Positions 41,519 through 50,340 of a stretch of 64,000 nucleotides of DNA are shown here, one piece after another. Numbering within the stretch: the first letter of the stretch is position 1; each line of letters begins with the position of its first letter. Origin of the DNA: Bacillota bacterium. Its GTDB lineage: Bacteria; Bacillota; Clostridia; Christensenellales; Aristaeellaceae. Location of the stretch: contig JAEZRP010000011.1 of the NCBI GenBank assembly GCA_023444095.1, forward strand, positions 7,113-71,112, read 5' to 3'. The notes under the pieces were generated by a model, which was not told the DNA's origin, did no database searches, and was given only the letters and a program-made list of their open reading frames with translations. The translations under genes were made by a program, and so were the position numbers.

Positions 41519-41550
41519 CAACCACCCCGGCAACCGCCGGGGTGGTTTTA
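41519..41550 (+). terminator. Terminator after the GH4 gene
   Basis: CCACCCCGGC and GCCGGGGTGG pair around AACC, followed by TTTTA. It starts 12 bases after the stop. Confidence 0.85.
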
Positions 41551-41580
41551 TGGCAGGAGGCATGTTATAATGTGCCATAA
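41548..41580 (+). promoter_or_regulatory. Inverted repeat around a TATAAT box
   Basis: TTATGGCA (41548-41555) and TGCCATAA (41573-41580) are perfect inverted repeats with 17 bases between, which include TATAAT (41565-41570). No good -35 box is seen. It looks like an operator over the promoter of the next gene. Confidence 0.45.
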
Positions 41581-41602
41581 CAGTATTAAAGAGGTGTTTT
41601 GA

Positions 41603-42322
41603 GTGGGCGCAGCCGGGCATTACGTGAAGCCGCGCGGGAAGAAGCCGTATCTGAAAAAAGGTGAATGGATCGCGCTGATCTCGATCCTCGGCGCGGTCGC
41701 ACTCGGGATCATCGCGTACTTCGCCGTTCAGGCGGCGCTCGACGAATCCCTCCCCGTGAAGGATGGCAAGGTCGTGACGGACGTCGAGAACCCGATCATC
41801 GTCAACGAGGGGACGGTGGCAAAGCCAAAGTACTACCTTTACGGGTCGTACGATTTTACGCCGCTGGACGCGGAAGTGACGGTCGAGGACATCAACGACG
41901 ACGGGAACGAGACGGGGATCTACATTTATCCGCACCACGCGTCCTACGCCTACGCCTTCCTCTACGGCGCGGACAGCAATTTTCTGGATGCCGCCGAGAA
42001 CGTACAGAAGAACATCGGCTCGATGCTCCAGAACGGGGACGTGCGCGAGTTGGCGCCGTACACGCGCGGCGGGCGCACGGGAACCGCGTACTGGTATACA
42101 TTCTGGAACGAGAAGAAGGATGAGAGCGGCGAGACGATCGTCGATGAAGATGGAAACGCCGTCAAGGAATACCAGCAGACGTTCAGCTGCTACATGCCCA
42201 CCGAGCGCGGCTGTCTGATCGTGCGTGTGACGCACAGAGGCGGCGACGAGAGCGTCTACGTCGACGAGGCGACGGGGTACGAGGAGATCGGAAGAATACT
42301 CGACTGCATCCTGTTCGACTGA
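41603..42322 (+). CDS. Membrane-anchored protein of unknown function
   Basis: The 239-residue protein is not recognised. It has a short basic start (YVKPRGKKPYLKKG), one membrane helix (about 22-45, WIALISILGAVALGIIAYFAVQAAL) and an outer domain of about 190 residues, rich in Tyr, Asp and Glu: KYYLYGSYDFTPLDAEVTVED, IYIYPHHASYAYAFLYG, FSCYMPTERGCLIVRVTHRGGDESVYVDE. The two Cys (about residues 195 and 203) could form a disulfide outside. GTG 41603 follows GAGGTG by 6 bases. It lies 12 bases before a phosphotransferase gene and is probably cotranscribed. Confidence 0.6.
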   Translation: MGAAGHYVKPRGKKPYLKKGEWIALISILGAVALGIIAYFAVQAALDESLPVKDGKVVTDVENPIIVNEGTVAKPKYYLYGSYDFTPLDAEVTVEDINDDGNETGIYIYPHHASYAYAFLYGADSNFLDAAENVQKNIGSMLQNGDVRELAPYTRGGRTGTAYWYTFWNEKKDESGETIVDEDGNAVKEYQQTFSCYMPTERGCLIVRVTHRGGDESVYVDEATGYEEIGRILDCILFD

Positions 42323-42334
42323 GGAGCGCGACGA

Positions 42335-43300
42335 ATGGATGATCGCATTGTCACCGATCTGGAGGGAAGCTACGGAATCAGCTTCCACGGCATCTCCCCG
42401 GTTGCGGGCGGCTGGCTGAACCGGAAGTGGAAAATCTCCACCGACGATGGGGAGCTTCTGGTTAAAAAGTACAGCTACGAGCGGTACCGTCCGGGCAGCA
42501 TCGCCTTCATCGAGTCCGCGCTTCAGCGGCAAATGATCCTTGAAAAGCGCGGCGTTCCCTGCCCGGCCATCCGGCCGTGCGGGGAGCGCGCCATCCGGCT
42601 TCTGGACGGCGAAACGGCCTACATGGTCATGGACTTTCGCCCAGGGTGGATCGAGACGCCCGGTACGGTTACACTGCCGCAGATGCGCGAGCTCGGAAGC
42701 GCGTGTGGATTCATGCACGGGGCGTTTTCAAAGCTTCCGGTCGACTCGGTGCGCGGTTACCCCATCGACGCGCGGCGCGAAATCGACTCGCTATGGGCAA
42801 ATTATCGCACGCGCATGCAGAAGGGCGCGCCGGACGAGTCCGCGGCGTACCGGAATGCGCTGACCGCGCTGGAGCCGATCCTGCGGCAACTGACGGAAGA
42901 TTTTTTCGACCGGATCCCGAAGGGAATCGCCCACGAGGATTTTTCGCCCGACAATTACCTGTTCACCGAAGATCGCGTTTCCGCCATCCTCGATTTCGAC
43001 CGGAGTTGCTACAACTATCTGTGGCACGACGTCGGACGGGCAATCTTGTCCCTCTCGCTCGAGGACGGCAAACTGAACGCCGGAAAGATCGCCGCGTTCG
43101 TCGACAGCTACGCGCGCCACCTGCCGCTGAAGCTTGCGGATGTCGCGGATGCGCTTCGGATCACATGGTGCGTCGAAGTGCCGTGGTGGATACAGCCTTC
43201 CTTTTTTAAAGAAAATCACAAAAAGGTTCTTCGGTTCAGGGATGAAATGATCTGGCTTACGGAAAACTGGTCCCAACTCGATGCCCTCATCCAGCCCTGA
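42335..43300 (+). CDS. APH/CotS-like phosphotransferase
   Basis: The 321-residue protein has the aminoglycoside phosphotransferase/choline kinase fold: a phosphate-site Lys in GELLVKKYSYERY, the catalytic loop GIAHEDFSPDNYLF (H-x-D-x-x-x-x-N) and the metal site AILDFDRSCYN. Spore coat CotS/YutH proteins, homoserine kinase II and sugar kinases share this fold; in a spore former a coat kinase-like role is possible. The substrate is unknown. It follows the membrane-anchored unknown after 12 bases and ends at a two-way terminator. Confidence 0.78.
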   Translation: MDDRIVTDLEGSYGISFHGISPVAGGWLNRKWKISTDDGELLVKKYSYERYRPGSIAFIESALQRQMILEKRGVPCPAIRPCGERAIRLLDGETAYMVMDFRPGWIETPGTVTLPQMRELGSACGFMHGAFSKLPVDSVRGYPIDARREIDSLWANYRTRMQKGAPDESAAYRNALTALEPILRQLTEDFFDRIPKGIAHEDFSPDNYLFTEDRVSAILDFDRSCYNYLWHDVGRAILSLSLEDGKLNAGKIAAFVDSYARHLPLKLADVADALRITWCVEVPWWIQPSFFKENHKKVLRFRDEMIWLTENWSQLDALIQP

Positions 43301-43305
43301 AGCGT

Positions 43306-43355
43306 GACGACAAAAAATAAGCGGGAGCTTGTGCTCCCGCTTATTTTTTGTCGTC
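43306..43355. terminator. Two-way terminator between convergent operons
   Basis: A 23-bp perfect stem (43306-43328 with 43333-43355) has a TTGT loop; its core is GCGGGAGC/GCTCCCGC flanked by A6 and T6 runs. It serves the phosphotransferase gene on plus and the upp-V-ATPase-rsmA-DUF1622 operon on minus, whose last stop codon lies inside the stem. Confidence 0.93.
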
Positions 43356-43703
43356 ATTTGGCGTCGGGCAGAACTGGCAGCGCGCTTCCTCGTTCTTAAT
43401 TTCCCAGTGGATGAGAAGCGTCATCGCAGCGCGCAGAAGGATGATCGCGCCGAGAATGCCAAGCTCCGACCAATCCCGCACGATTGTCGTGCGCAAAATC
43501 TCGCCGCCAAGCTTGAACTCGAGGCTCAGGGCGATGGCCTGCGCGAGGGCAAGGCGCACATGGTCATCCCTGCTGAAATAACCGATGACGGCTTTGGCCG
43601 CACCGAGAACGAGCACGAGCACGCCGATGAATTCGAGGATGGTCACGCCGATCTGCGCGAAAAACTCGAAGTATTCCGTCAGGTGAGCTACAAATCCGCT
43701 CAT
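43341..43703 (-). CDS. DUF1622 membrane protein
   Basis: The 120-residue protein has two or three membrane helices (GVTILEFIGVLVLVLGAAKAVI; LGILGAIILLRAAMTLLIHW) and the DUF1622 core AQAIALSLEFKLGGEILRTTIVRD. The family has no known role. The start overlaps the rsmA stop as ATGA, and it is the last gene of the operon. Confidence 0.85.
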   Translation of the reverse strand: MSGFVAHLTEYFEFFAQIGVTILEFIGVLVLVLGAAKAVIGYFSRDDHVRLALAQAIALSLEFKLGGEILRTTIVRDWSELGILGAIILLRAAMTLLIHWEIKNEEARCQFCPTPNDDKK

Positions 43704-44623
43704 GTCGTCACCTCCTCCTCATTCATACCACCATTCGGCGCGGGTGAAACGCGCTGTTTCGCGAGACGGCGGCTAAGAACGTCGCTCAACCGCGCGAGCG
43801 CCCGGATGTCCAGCACTTCGCCGCGCACGTCCGGATCGATTTCCGCCTCTTCGAGGCACGAAGTGGCCTCATCGTGGGAGAGCGCGAAGGCGGCCTTGAG
43901 GTTGTTCGCGAGCTTTTTTCTGCGCATGAGGAATGCGGCTGCGATCACGCGCCTCATCATGTCGTCGCTCTGGGCCTGAACGGATTTTTGCGCGTGCATG
44001 CCGATGCGCAGAAACGCGCTGTCCACGTGCGGCTGGGGATCGAACGCCGTGCGCGGGATATCGATCAGCAGTTCGGGAACCGCAAAATAATCGATCGTCG
44101 CGGCGAGCGCGCACCACTTCTTCGCGCCGGGACGCGAGAGGATGCGCTCGGCGGCCTCCTTTTGCACCATCACACAAATGTCCGTGATCGGAAGACCCGT
44201 CGCGACGAGTTTCTCAACGACATCCGAAGTGATATAGTAAGGGAGGTTCGCGACGACGCGAAAGGAGTTCCCACCGAACGTCTCCCGCGTCAGCCTCGGA
44301 AGGTCCGCGCGCATGACGTCCGCGAATTCGAGGCGGACGTTTCCCTTCCCCCGCAGGACCTCCGCGAGGACGGGCTTCAGCTTTTCGTCGATTTCGACGG
44401 ACAGCACCCTGGCGGACCGTTCGGAGAGAAGCGCCGTCATGATCCCCGCGCCGGGGCCGATTTCCAGCACATCATCATCGGGCCCGACCCCCGCCGCGTC
44501 CAGAAGCGAGGAGATCAGGCTCTCATTGAGGATAAAATTCTGACCGAGCGCGTGCGCCTTGCGAAAACCCGCGGCTTCGAGCGCTACGCGCGCGCGCAGC
44601 TCATAGGAAATGTCCAAATTCAC
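43700..44623 (-). CDS. rsmA: 16S rRNA dimethyladenosine transferase
   Basis: The 307-residue enzyme dimethylates two adenines near the 3' end of 16S rRNA (KsgA). AHALGQNFILNESL, VLEIGPGAGIMTALL (SAM motif I), VEIDEKL and NLPYYITSDVVEKL (motif IV N-L-P-Y) are clear. The C-terminal part has the RNA-binding helical domain. It overlaps the GNAT gene and the DUF1622 gene by ATGA junctions. Confidence 0.95.
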   Translation of the reverse strand: MNLDISYELRARVALEAAGFRKAHALGQNFILNESLISSLLDAAGVGPDDDVLEIGPGAGIMTALLSERSARVLSVEIDEKLKPVLAEVLRGKGNVRLEFADVMRADLPRLTRETFGGNSFRVVANLPYYITSDVVEKLVATGLPITDICVMVQKEAAERILSRPGAKKWCALAATIDYFAVPELLIDIPRTAFDPQPHVDSAFLRIGMHAQKSVQAQSDDMMRRVIAAAFLMRRKKLANNLKAAFALSHDEATSCLEEAEIDPDVRGEVLDIRALARLSDVLSRRLAKQRVSPAPNGGMNEEEVTT

Positions 44624-45177
44624 TTCTCCGGGCGCTCGTATCTCAGGATCGAGTAATGCTTAAGTCCGTGGAACGCCCCGTCCGCCGCCTTCTTGCGGCC
44701 GCGCAGCATTCCCTCATAGGTCATGCCCGCCTTTTCCATCACGCGGCCCGAGGCGGGATTCCATTCGTCGTGGCGCGCGTAGACGCAGTAAAAACCGGGA
44801 ACGGTGAACAGGTAATCGACGACGGCCCCGAGCGCCTCCGTCATGATACCCTTCCCCCACCACGCTTTTCCCATGCAGTAGCCGATCTCGCAGTTTTCGT
44901 TCTCCGCGTCCACGTCTACCGCGTCGATCGCGCCGATGACCTCCCCATCATGCTCGATGGCCCAGCGGTAGGTGTCCGGACTCTCATATTCGGGGAGGAT
45001 GACGGAGAGGTACTTGCGCGTGACCTCCTGCGACTTGTGCGGCGGCCATGTGAGGTACTTCGTTACCTCCGGGTCGGAGGTGTAGTTTTTGTACATCTGG
45101 GCTTCATCGCCTTCGCGGAATCTGCGCAAAAGGAGGCGCTCCGTCCGAATCTCCCGGGTGCCGGTGTGCTCGAGCAT
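44620..45177 (-). CDS. GNAT acetyltransferase, RimJ/RimL-like
   Basis: The 185-residue protein reads as a RimJ/RimL-type acetyltransferase: IRTERLLLRRFREGDEAQMYKNYTSDPEVTKYLTW, IGAIDAVDVDAENENCEIGYCMGKAWWGKGIMTEALGAVV (acetyl-CoA site), VYARHDEWNPASGRVMEKAGM. The acceptor is unknown, but its place between the V-ATPase and rsmA, with an ATGA overlap, could hint at ribosome-related work (inference). Confidence 0.85.
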   Translation of the reverse strand: MLEHTGTREIRTERLLLRRFREGDEAQMYKNYTSDPEVTKYLTWPPHKSQEVTRKYLSVILPEYESPDTYRWAIEHDGEVIGAIDAVDVDAENENCEIGYCMGKAWWGKGIMTEALGAVVDYLFTVPGFYCVYARHDEWNPASGRVMEKAGMTYEGMLRGRKKAADGAFHGLKHYSILRYERPEK

Positions 45178-45197
45178 GGGATCGCCTCCTTTGGTAT

Positions 45198-45833
45198 TTA
45201 TGAAACGGCGTTGCGCTCCGCGATCATGGACTTGACCTTCATGAGCCTCGTCGTGGCCGCGCGGTCATTCTCGTCGAGCTTCATCGTGATGAACCGGATC
45301 GTCTCCGTGAGGTCGGGGATCATCACGTACTCAAGTGCGTTCACGCGGCGGCGGGTCTTTTCGATCTCGTCGGCAAGCATATTGCATGTCTTTTCGATCT
45401 CCGCGAGCCGGATGAGGTCCGGAAGGAGTTCCGCGAGGCTCGAAATCGCTCCGTCGAGCTGGGCAGAGGTCTGCGCGAGGCCGTAGGAGAGCCGGGGCTC
45501 CCCCGCCGTCACGTCGATCTTGGGAACATTGACTGACATGATGTTTCGCATCGAGACGGTGAGGTCGACCGTGCGCGCCGGGTACATCACTGCCTGCTCC
45601 AGCACCTGCGGCTCCATGAGCCCGCGGCAGAGCGCAAACTGGCCGAGCGCCTCGGAGAGCCGCCTTTCGACTTCCTCGCGCAGCCGCGCGTTCTCGCGGA
45701 TGAGCAGCACGAACCGCCGCATCATCTCGTCGCGCTTGTCCTTCAGGAGCTTGTGGCCGCGCGTTGCGGTCGCAAGCCGCTTTTTGAGGCGCGTCAGCTC
45801 CATGCGCGTCGGGTTTACGTTGAGAAGCGCCAT
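45198..45833 (-). CDS. V-type ATP synthase subunit D
   Basis: The 211-residue coiled-coil protein is the central rotor shaft: NVNPTRMELTRLKKRLATATRGHKLLKDKRDEMM at the start and KTRRRVNALEYVMIPDLTETIRFI near the end are the family signatures. It is the last V-ATPase gene, directly after subunit B. Confidence 0.95.
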   Translation of the reverse strand: MALLNVNPTRMELTRLKKRLATATRGHKLLKDKRDEMMRRFVLLIRENARLREEVERRLSEALGQFALCRGLMEPQVLEQAVMYPARTVDLTVSMRNIMSVNVPKIDVTAGEPRLSYGLAQTSAQLDGAISSLAELLPDLIRLAEIEKTCNMLADEIEKTRRRVNALEYVMIPDLTETIRFITMKLDENDRAATTRLMKVKSMIAERNAVS

Positions 45834-47222
45834 TTACCGATCCTCCGCCTTCCCCCCGAGGTACTTGTCCAGCATGTCGTCGCGGATGCGCTTGAGCTCG
45901 CTTCTCGGAAGGATCGAAAGGAGCTCCCAGCCGAGGTTCAGCGTCTCCTCGATGGAGCGGTTCGCCTCATAGCCCTGCGCCACGTACCGCTTCTCAAATT
46001 CGTCCGAGAACTGCGCGTAGAGCTTGTCGACGTCGGAGAGCGCCGCGTCGCCGAGGATGACGGCCAATTCCTTCGCATCCTTTCCGCGCGAATAGGCGGA
46101 GAAGAGCTGGTTCATGGTCGCGGCGTGGTCCTCACGGGTCTTGCCCTTGCCGATGCCCTTGTCCTTCAGGCGCGAAAGCGACGGAAGCACGTTGATCGGC
46201 GGCTGGACACCGTGGCGGTAGAGCTCGCGCGAGAGGATGATCTGGCCCTCCGTGATGTAGCCCGTAAGGTCGGGGATCGGGTGGGTCTTGTCGTCTTCGG
46301 GCATGGTGAGGATCGGGATCATGGTCACGGAGCCGGGGCGGCCCTTCACGCGGCCCGCGCGCTCGTAAAGGGACGCGAGGTCGGTGTAGAGGTAGCCGGG
46401 ATAGCCGCGTCGGCCCGGAACCTCCTTGCGCGCGGCGGAAACCTCGCGCAGAGCCTCGGCATAGTTGGTGATGTCCGTCAGGATGACCAGAACGTGCATG
46501 CCCTTCTCGAACGCCAGATACTCCGCGGCAGTCAGGGCCATGCGCGGGGTCGCGATGCGCTCAATGGCCGGGTCGTTTGCAAGGTTCATGAACAAGACCG
46601 CGCGGTCGATGGCGCCGGTCTTTCGGAAGTCGGAAATGAAGAAGTCCGCTTCCTCAAAGGTGATACCGATCGCGCCGAACACGACCGCAAACTTCTCCGA
46701 GCCGCCACCCAGCACCTTCGCCTGACGCGCGATCTGCGCCGCGAGGTTCGCGTGCGGGAGGCCCGAACCCGAGAACACCGGCAGCTTCTGGCCGCGCACG
46801 AGGGTGTTCAGTCCATCGATCGCGGAGATGCCCGTCTGAATGAACTCGTCCGGATAGTCGCGCGAAGCGGGGTTGATCGGTGAGCCGTTCATGTCGAGGC
46901 GCATCTCGGGGATGACCTCCGGACCGTTGTCGCGCGGGCGGCCGAGGCCGTCAAATACACGGCCGAGCATGTCCATGGACACGGAAAGCTCGATCGAGCG
47001 GCCGAGGAAGCGCGCTTTCGAGGTGTCGATCTTGAGGCCCTGCGAGGATTCGAAGAGCTGGAGCATGGCGCGGTCGCCGTCGATCTCCAGAACGCGGCCC
47101 ATGCGAACCTCGCCGTTTGCCTGCTGGATCTCGACGAGCTCATCGTATTTGACGCCGCTGACTCCGTCCACGACCATCAGCGGGCCGACGACTTCGCGAA
47201 TCGTTGAATATTCCTTCAGCAT
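45834..47222 (-). CDS. V-type ATP synthase subunit B
   Basis: The 462-residue subunit is the non-catalytic nucleotide-binding type: VGPLMVVDGVSGVKYDELVEI, LPVFSGSGLPHANLAAQIARQA in place of a P-loop, VLVILTDITNYAEALREVSAARKEVPGRRGYPGYLYTDLA. It alternates with subunit A in the catalytic head. It starts one base before the subunit A stop region and runs into subunit D. Confidence 0.96.
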   Translation of the reverse strand: MLKEYSTIREVVGPLMVVDGVSGVKYDELVEIQQANGEVRMGRVLEIDGDRAMLQLFESSQGLKIDTSKARFLGRSIELSVSMDMLGRVFDGLGRPRDNGPEVIPEMRLDMNGSPINPASRDYPDEFIQTGISAIDGLNTLVRGQKLPVFSGSGLPHANLAAQIARQAKVLGGGSEKFAVVFGAIGITFEEADFFISDFRKTGAIDRAVLFMNLANDPAIERIATPRMALTAAEYLAFEKGMHVLVILTDITNYAEALREVSAARKEVPGRRGYPGYLYTDLASLYERAGRVKGRPGSVTMIPILTMPEDDKTHPIPDLTGYITEGQIILSRELYRHGVQPPINVLPSLSRLKDKGIGKGKTREDHAATMNQLFSAYSRGKDAKELAVILGDAALSDVDKLYAQFSDEFEKRYVAQGYEANRSIEETLNLGWELLSILPRSELKRIRDDMLDKYLGGKAEDR

Positions 47223-47223
47223 G

Positions 47224-48987
47224 TCACAGTCCCCCCTCCGTCAGCGCGCCCATCTGTTCGTTGAGCTCCGCCTCGATCTTGTCAAACTGGGAGATCTCGT
47301 CCTCCGGGATATACTTTGCGCGGCCGATGCGCTCGCGTACGGGGAGGGACGCGACCTTCGAGAAGTCCGCGCCGGCGTCGAGCGCCGCGAGACCCTTGTT
47401 GTAATAGTCGAGGATCAGGCCCATCATGCGGGACTGCTTCTGGAGCGAGGTATAGGTGTCCACCTCGTCGAATGCGTTCTGGTGGAGATAATCCTCGCGG
47501 ATGGAGCGCGCGACCTCGAGGGTCAGACGGTCCTTCCAGCCGAGCGCGTCGACGCCGACCAGTCGCACGATTTCGTTGAGCTCGGCTTCCTTCTGAAGAA
47601 GGTTCATCGCCTCCTGCCGGTTCGCAATCCAGGCGGGCGACACGGCGTCGCCAAACCACTTTTCAAGCCGATCGACGTAGAGCGAGTAGCTCTGCAGCCA
47701 GTCAATGGCCGGGAAGTGGCGCTGGTAGGCGAGTTTGTCGGAGAGTCCCCAGAAGACCTTCACGATGCGCAGGGTTGCCTGCGAAACCGGTTCCGAGATG
47801 TCGCCGCCGGGCGGGGAGACCGCGCCGATGGCCGAAATCGCGCCCTCGCGCCCGTCGTCTCCGAGGCACACGACCGAACCCGCGCGCTCGTAGAACTCCG
47901 CGATGCGGCTCGAGAGGTAGGCCGGGTAGCCTTCCTCGCCGGGCATTTCCTCGAGGCGTCCCGACATTTCGCGCAGCGCCTCCGCCCAGCGGGACGTGGA
48001 GTCCGCCATGATGGCGACCTTGTAGCCCATGTCGCGGAAGTACTCGGCGATCGTAATGCCCGTATAGATCGAGGCTTCGCGCGCCGCGACGGGCATGTCG
48101 GAAGTGTTGGCGATGAGTACGGTGCGCTTCATAAGCATTTCGCCCGTGCGCGGGTCATGGAGCTCCGGGAACTCCATCAGAACGTCCGTCATCTCGTTGC
48201 CGCGTTCGCCGCAGCCGACGTAGACGATGATGTCCGCGTCCGCCCACTTTGCGAGCTGATGCTGGACGACGGTCTTCCCGCTCCCGAAGGGGCCGGGCAC
48301 CGCGGCGACGCCGCCGCGCGCGATGGGGAAGAAGGTGTCGATGACGCGCTGACCGGTGATCGTGGGGGCCGTGGGCGCGAGCTTCTCCTTGTACGGGCGA
48401 CCCTTTCTGACGGGCCACTTCTGGAGCATCGGAAGCTCCCGGATCTCTCCGGATGCGGTCCTGATGGCGCAAATTGGCTCAACGATCGTGAAGGAGCCGG
48501 ACTTGATGTCCTCGACCGTTCCCTCCACGCCCGGAGGCACCATGATCTTGTGGACAACCACGGCGGTTTCCTGAACGTTTCCGAGCACGGAGCCGCCCTT
48601 CACCTTGTCGCCCTTTTTCGCGACGGGCTCGAACACCCACTTCCTCTCCCGGCTCAGGGAATCGACCACGACGCCGCGCGTGATGCGGTCGCCGACGCGG
48701 CTCCTGATTTCCGTGAGCGGGCGCTGGATGCCGTCGAAGATGGATTCGATGAGACCGGGCGCCAATTCGACCGAGAGGGCCGCGCCCGTCGAATAGACCG
48801 GCTCGCCCGGGCCGAGGCCCGCCGTTTCCTCATAAACCTGAATCGAGGCGCGGTCGCCGCGCAGCTCGATGATCTCACCGACGAGCCGCTTGTCGGAGAC
48901 GCGCACGACGTCGTACATCGTGGAATCCCCCATGCCCTCGGCCACGATCAGCGGACCCGCGACCTTTACGATTGTTCCCTGCTGCAT
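47224..48987 (-). CDS. V-type ATP synthase catalytic subunit A
   Basis: The 587-residue subunit has Walker A PGPFGSGKTVVQHQLAKWA, VYVGCGERGNEMTDVL, MADSTSRWAEALREMSGRLEEMPGEEGYPAYL and the A-specific insertion (KVKGGSVLGNVQETAVVVHKIMVPPGVEG). It hydrolyses or makes ATP. ATG 48987 lies 4 bases after the F gene. Confidence 0.97.
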   Translation of the reverse strand: MQQGTIVKVAGPLIVAEGMGDSTMYDVVRVSDKRLVGEIIELRGDRASIQVYEETAGLGPGEPVYSTGAALSVELAPGLIESIFDGIQRPLTEIRSRVGDRITRGVVVDSLSRERKWVFEPVAKKGDKVKGGSVLGNVQETAVVVHKIMVPPGVEGTVEDIKSGSFTIVEPICAIRTASGEIRELPMLQKWPVRKGRPYKEKLAPTAPTITGQRVIDTFFPIARGGVAAVPGPFGSGKTVVQHQLAKWADADIIVYVGCGERGNEMTDVLMEFPELHDPRTGEMLMKRTVLIANTSDMPVAAREASIYTGITIAEYFRDMGYKVAIMADSTSRWAEALREMSGRLEEMPGEEGYPAYLSSRIAEFYERAGSVVCLGDDGREGAISAIGAVSPPGGDISEPVSQATLRIVKVFWGLSDKLAYQRHFPAIDWLQSYSLYVDRLEKWFGDAVSPAWIANRQEAMNLLQKEAELNEIVRLVGVDALGWKDRLTLEVARSIREDYLHQNAFDEVDTYTSLQKQSRMMGLILDYYNKGLAALDAGADFSKVASLPVRERIGRAKYIPEDEISQFDKIEAELNEQMGALTEGGL

Positions 48988-48991
48988 CGGC

Positions 48992-49315
48992 TTAACCTTC
49001 CTCCTTAAAAAGTATGTCCGCGCCGATTGCCTTCTCGACGTTGGCGCGCACGGCGGCCATGCCGAAGCCCGTGGTCCCGGTCGTGCCGGGAATGGGGATG
49101 ATTGCCGGCGTGGCGTTGGTCTTGTAGCGCGAAATGGTTTCCGATATGGATTCTGCCTCGGCCTCGGTGATGAAGATTACCTGATAGCCCTCGTTCGCGA
49201 GCTCAAATACCGCGCGCGAGGCCTCCTCCGGCGTCAAAACAGGCTTCACCGTGATGCCCAGCGCCTTGAACGCGAGCACCGCCTCCCTGGGGCCGACAGC
49301 TGCGATCTTTGCCAT
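48992..49315 (-). CDS. V-type ATP synthase subunit F
   Basis: The 107-residue Rossmann-like protein joins the central stalk: GPREAVLAFKALGITVKPVLTPEEASRAV, YQVIFITEAEAESI and IIPIPGTTGTTGFGMAAVRANVEKAIGADI are typical. Confidence 0.92.
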   Translation of the reverse strand: MAKIAAVGPREAVLAFKALGITVKPVLTPEEASRAVFELANEGYQVIFITEAEAESISETISRYKTNATPAIIPIPGTTGTTGFGMAAVRANVEKAIGADILFKEEG

Positions 49316-49324
49316 AGAGCCTCC

Positions 49325-50317
49325 TCAATCCGTGTACAGGCGGCGCATTCTCTTCATGAGCGCGTCCGCCGGTACCTTCGCGGCCTTCGCGGTGACGATC
49401 AGCCTGACCGCGGACGCCTCGCGCTCGCGCGCGAGGAGATACCCGACGACCGGGAGAATGCTGTCCGTCTCGAAGCGGCGCTCCCTGAAAATCGAGAGCT
49501 GGTAGTCCTCGAGCTGCTTTTCCATCGGCGCGAGACCCTCGCCCTGCTCGTAAAGCTCAAGGCCGCGCCGCGCGTGCGCCACGAACGGCAGGTACTTGAC
49601 GGCCGAAAGGAGCGCCTGGGGTTCTGCGACGATCGCCTTGAGCGCGCTCCCAGCGATCCTTCCCCCGGTCACGAACAGTTCCGCCGCGAAATCCGCGTCG
49701 TGGCCCATCGCGCCGACGCGCAAGGCGACCAACATGTTAATCGCGTCCGCGCGCGCGGAGAAGTACTTCTTGACCGCGTCGGGGCAATCCTTCGCGCCCG
49801 CAAGCTTTTTCGCGATGATGTCATACATCAGCTTGTCGAGCATCGAATCCACAAGGAATGGGTCTGGATCGACCGCGACCTTCTGCTCGGTTTTGCCGAG
49901 CACGGGCGGATATTCTGCCGGAAGGGGCGAATAATCCGCATCGCTCACACAGCGCCTCATCCTCTCGACGTCGATCATTCCGTTTTCGGAAAGCGGCGGA
50001 TTCTCGTCGTGCAGGAGCCGCGCCTTGATGAGCGCCTTGAGATTGAGCATATCGTACTTGATGAGGAAGCACTCCATGACGCTTGCGTCCGTCAAAATCT
50101 CCCGCATCAGCCCGCAGGCCCGCGCGACGTGCCGGTCGGCGAGCGCCTCGATCCCCGTCTGATCCTGCGCGTCGCCCCAGCCCACGTCGGACAGGGCGCG
50201 CGCGACTTCCTGCTGGCTCGGCGCGGCGATCAGTCTCTCGAGCGTGGACGGCGTGAGCAGCGTGCGCTCAAGCGGCCGGATGCGGCCAATCGCATAGGCG
50301 CGACTGAACTGAGGCAT
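49325..50317 (-). CDS. V-type ATP synthase subunit C
   Basis: The 330-residue helical protein caps the membrane ring and takes the central stalk (V0 d-like). FSRAYAIGRIRPLERTLLTPSTLERLIAAPS at the start and DMLNLKALIKARLL in the middle match the family. It lies in the usual E-C-F order. Confidence 0.9.
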   Translation of the reverse strand: MPQFSRAYAIGRIRPLERTLLTPSTLERLIAAPSQQEVARALSDVGWGDAQDQTGIEALADRHVARACGLMREILTDASVMECFLIKYDMLNLKALIKARLLHDENPPLSENGMIDVERMRRCVSDADYSPLPAEYPPVLGKTEQKVAVDPDPFLVDSMLDKLMYDIIAKKLAGAKDCPDAVKKYFSARADAINMLVALRVGAMGHDADFAAELFVTGGRIAGSALKAIVAEPQALLSAVKYLPFVAHARRGLELYEQGEGLAPMEKQLEDYQLSIFRERRFETDSILPVVGYLLAREREASAVRLIVTAKAAKVPADALMKRMRRLYTD

Positions 50318-50340
50318 ATGCTAGTCTCCCTTCCATCCAA

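Noticed and set aside
40065..41525. Long upstream extension of SpoIIIAA
   Set aside because: It is antisense to the GH4 gene; the real SpoIIIAA start at 40064 has a strong ribosome site and the usual length.
46873..49008. 711-codon open frame on the plus strand opposite V-ATPase A and B
   Set aside because: It is exactly antisense to two certain genes, has low-complexity Arg/Ala/Asp-rich sequence and no ribosome site. High GC makes such shadows common here.
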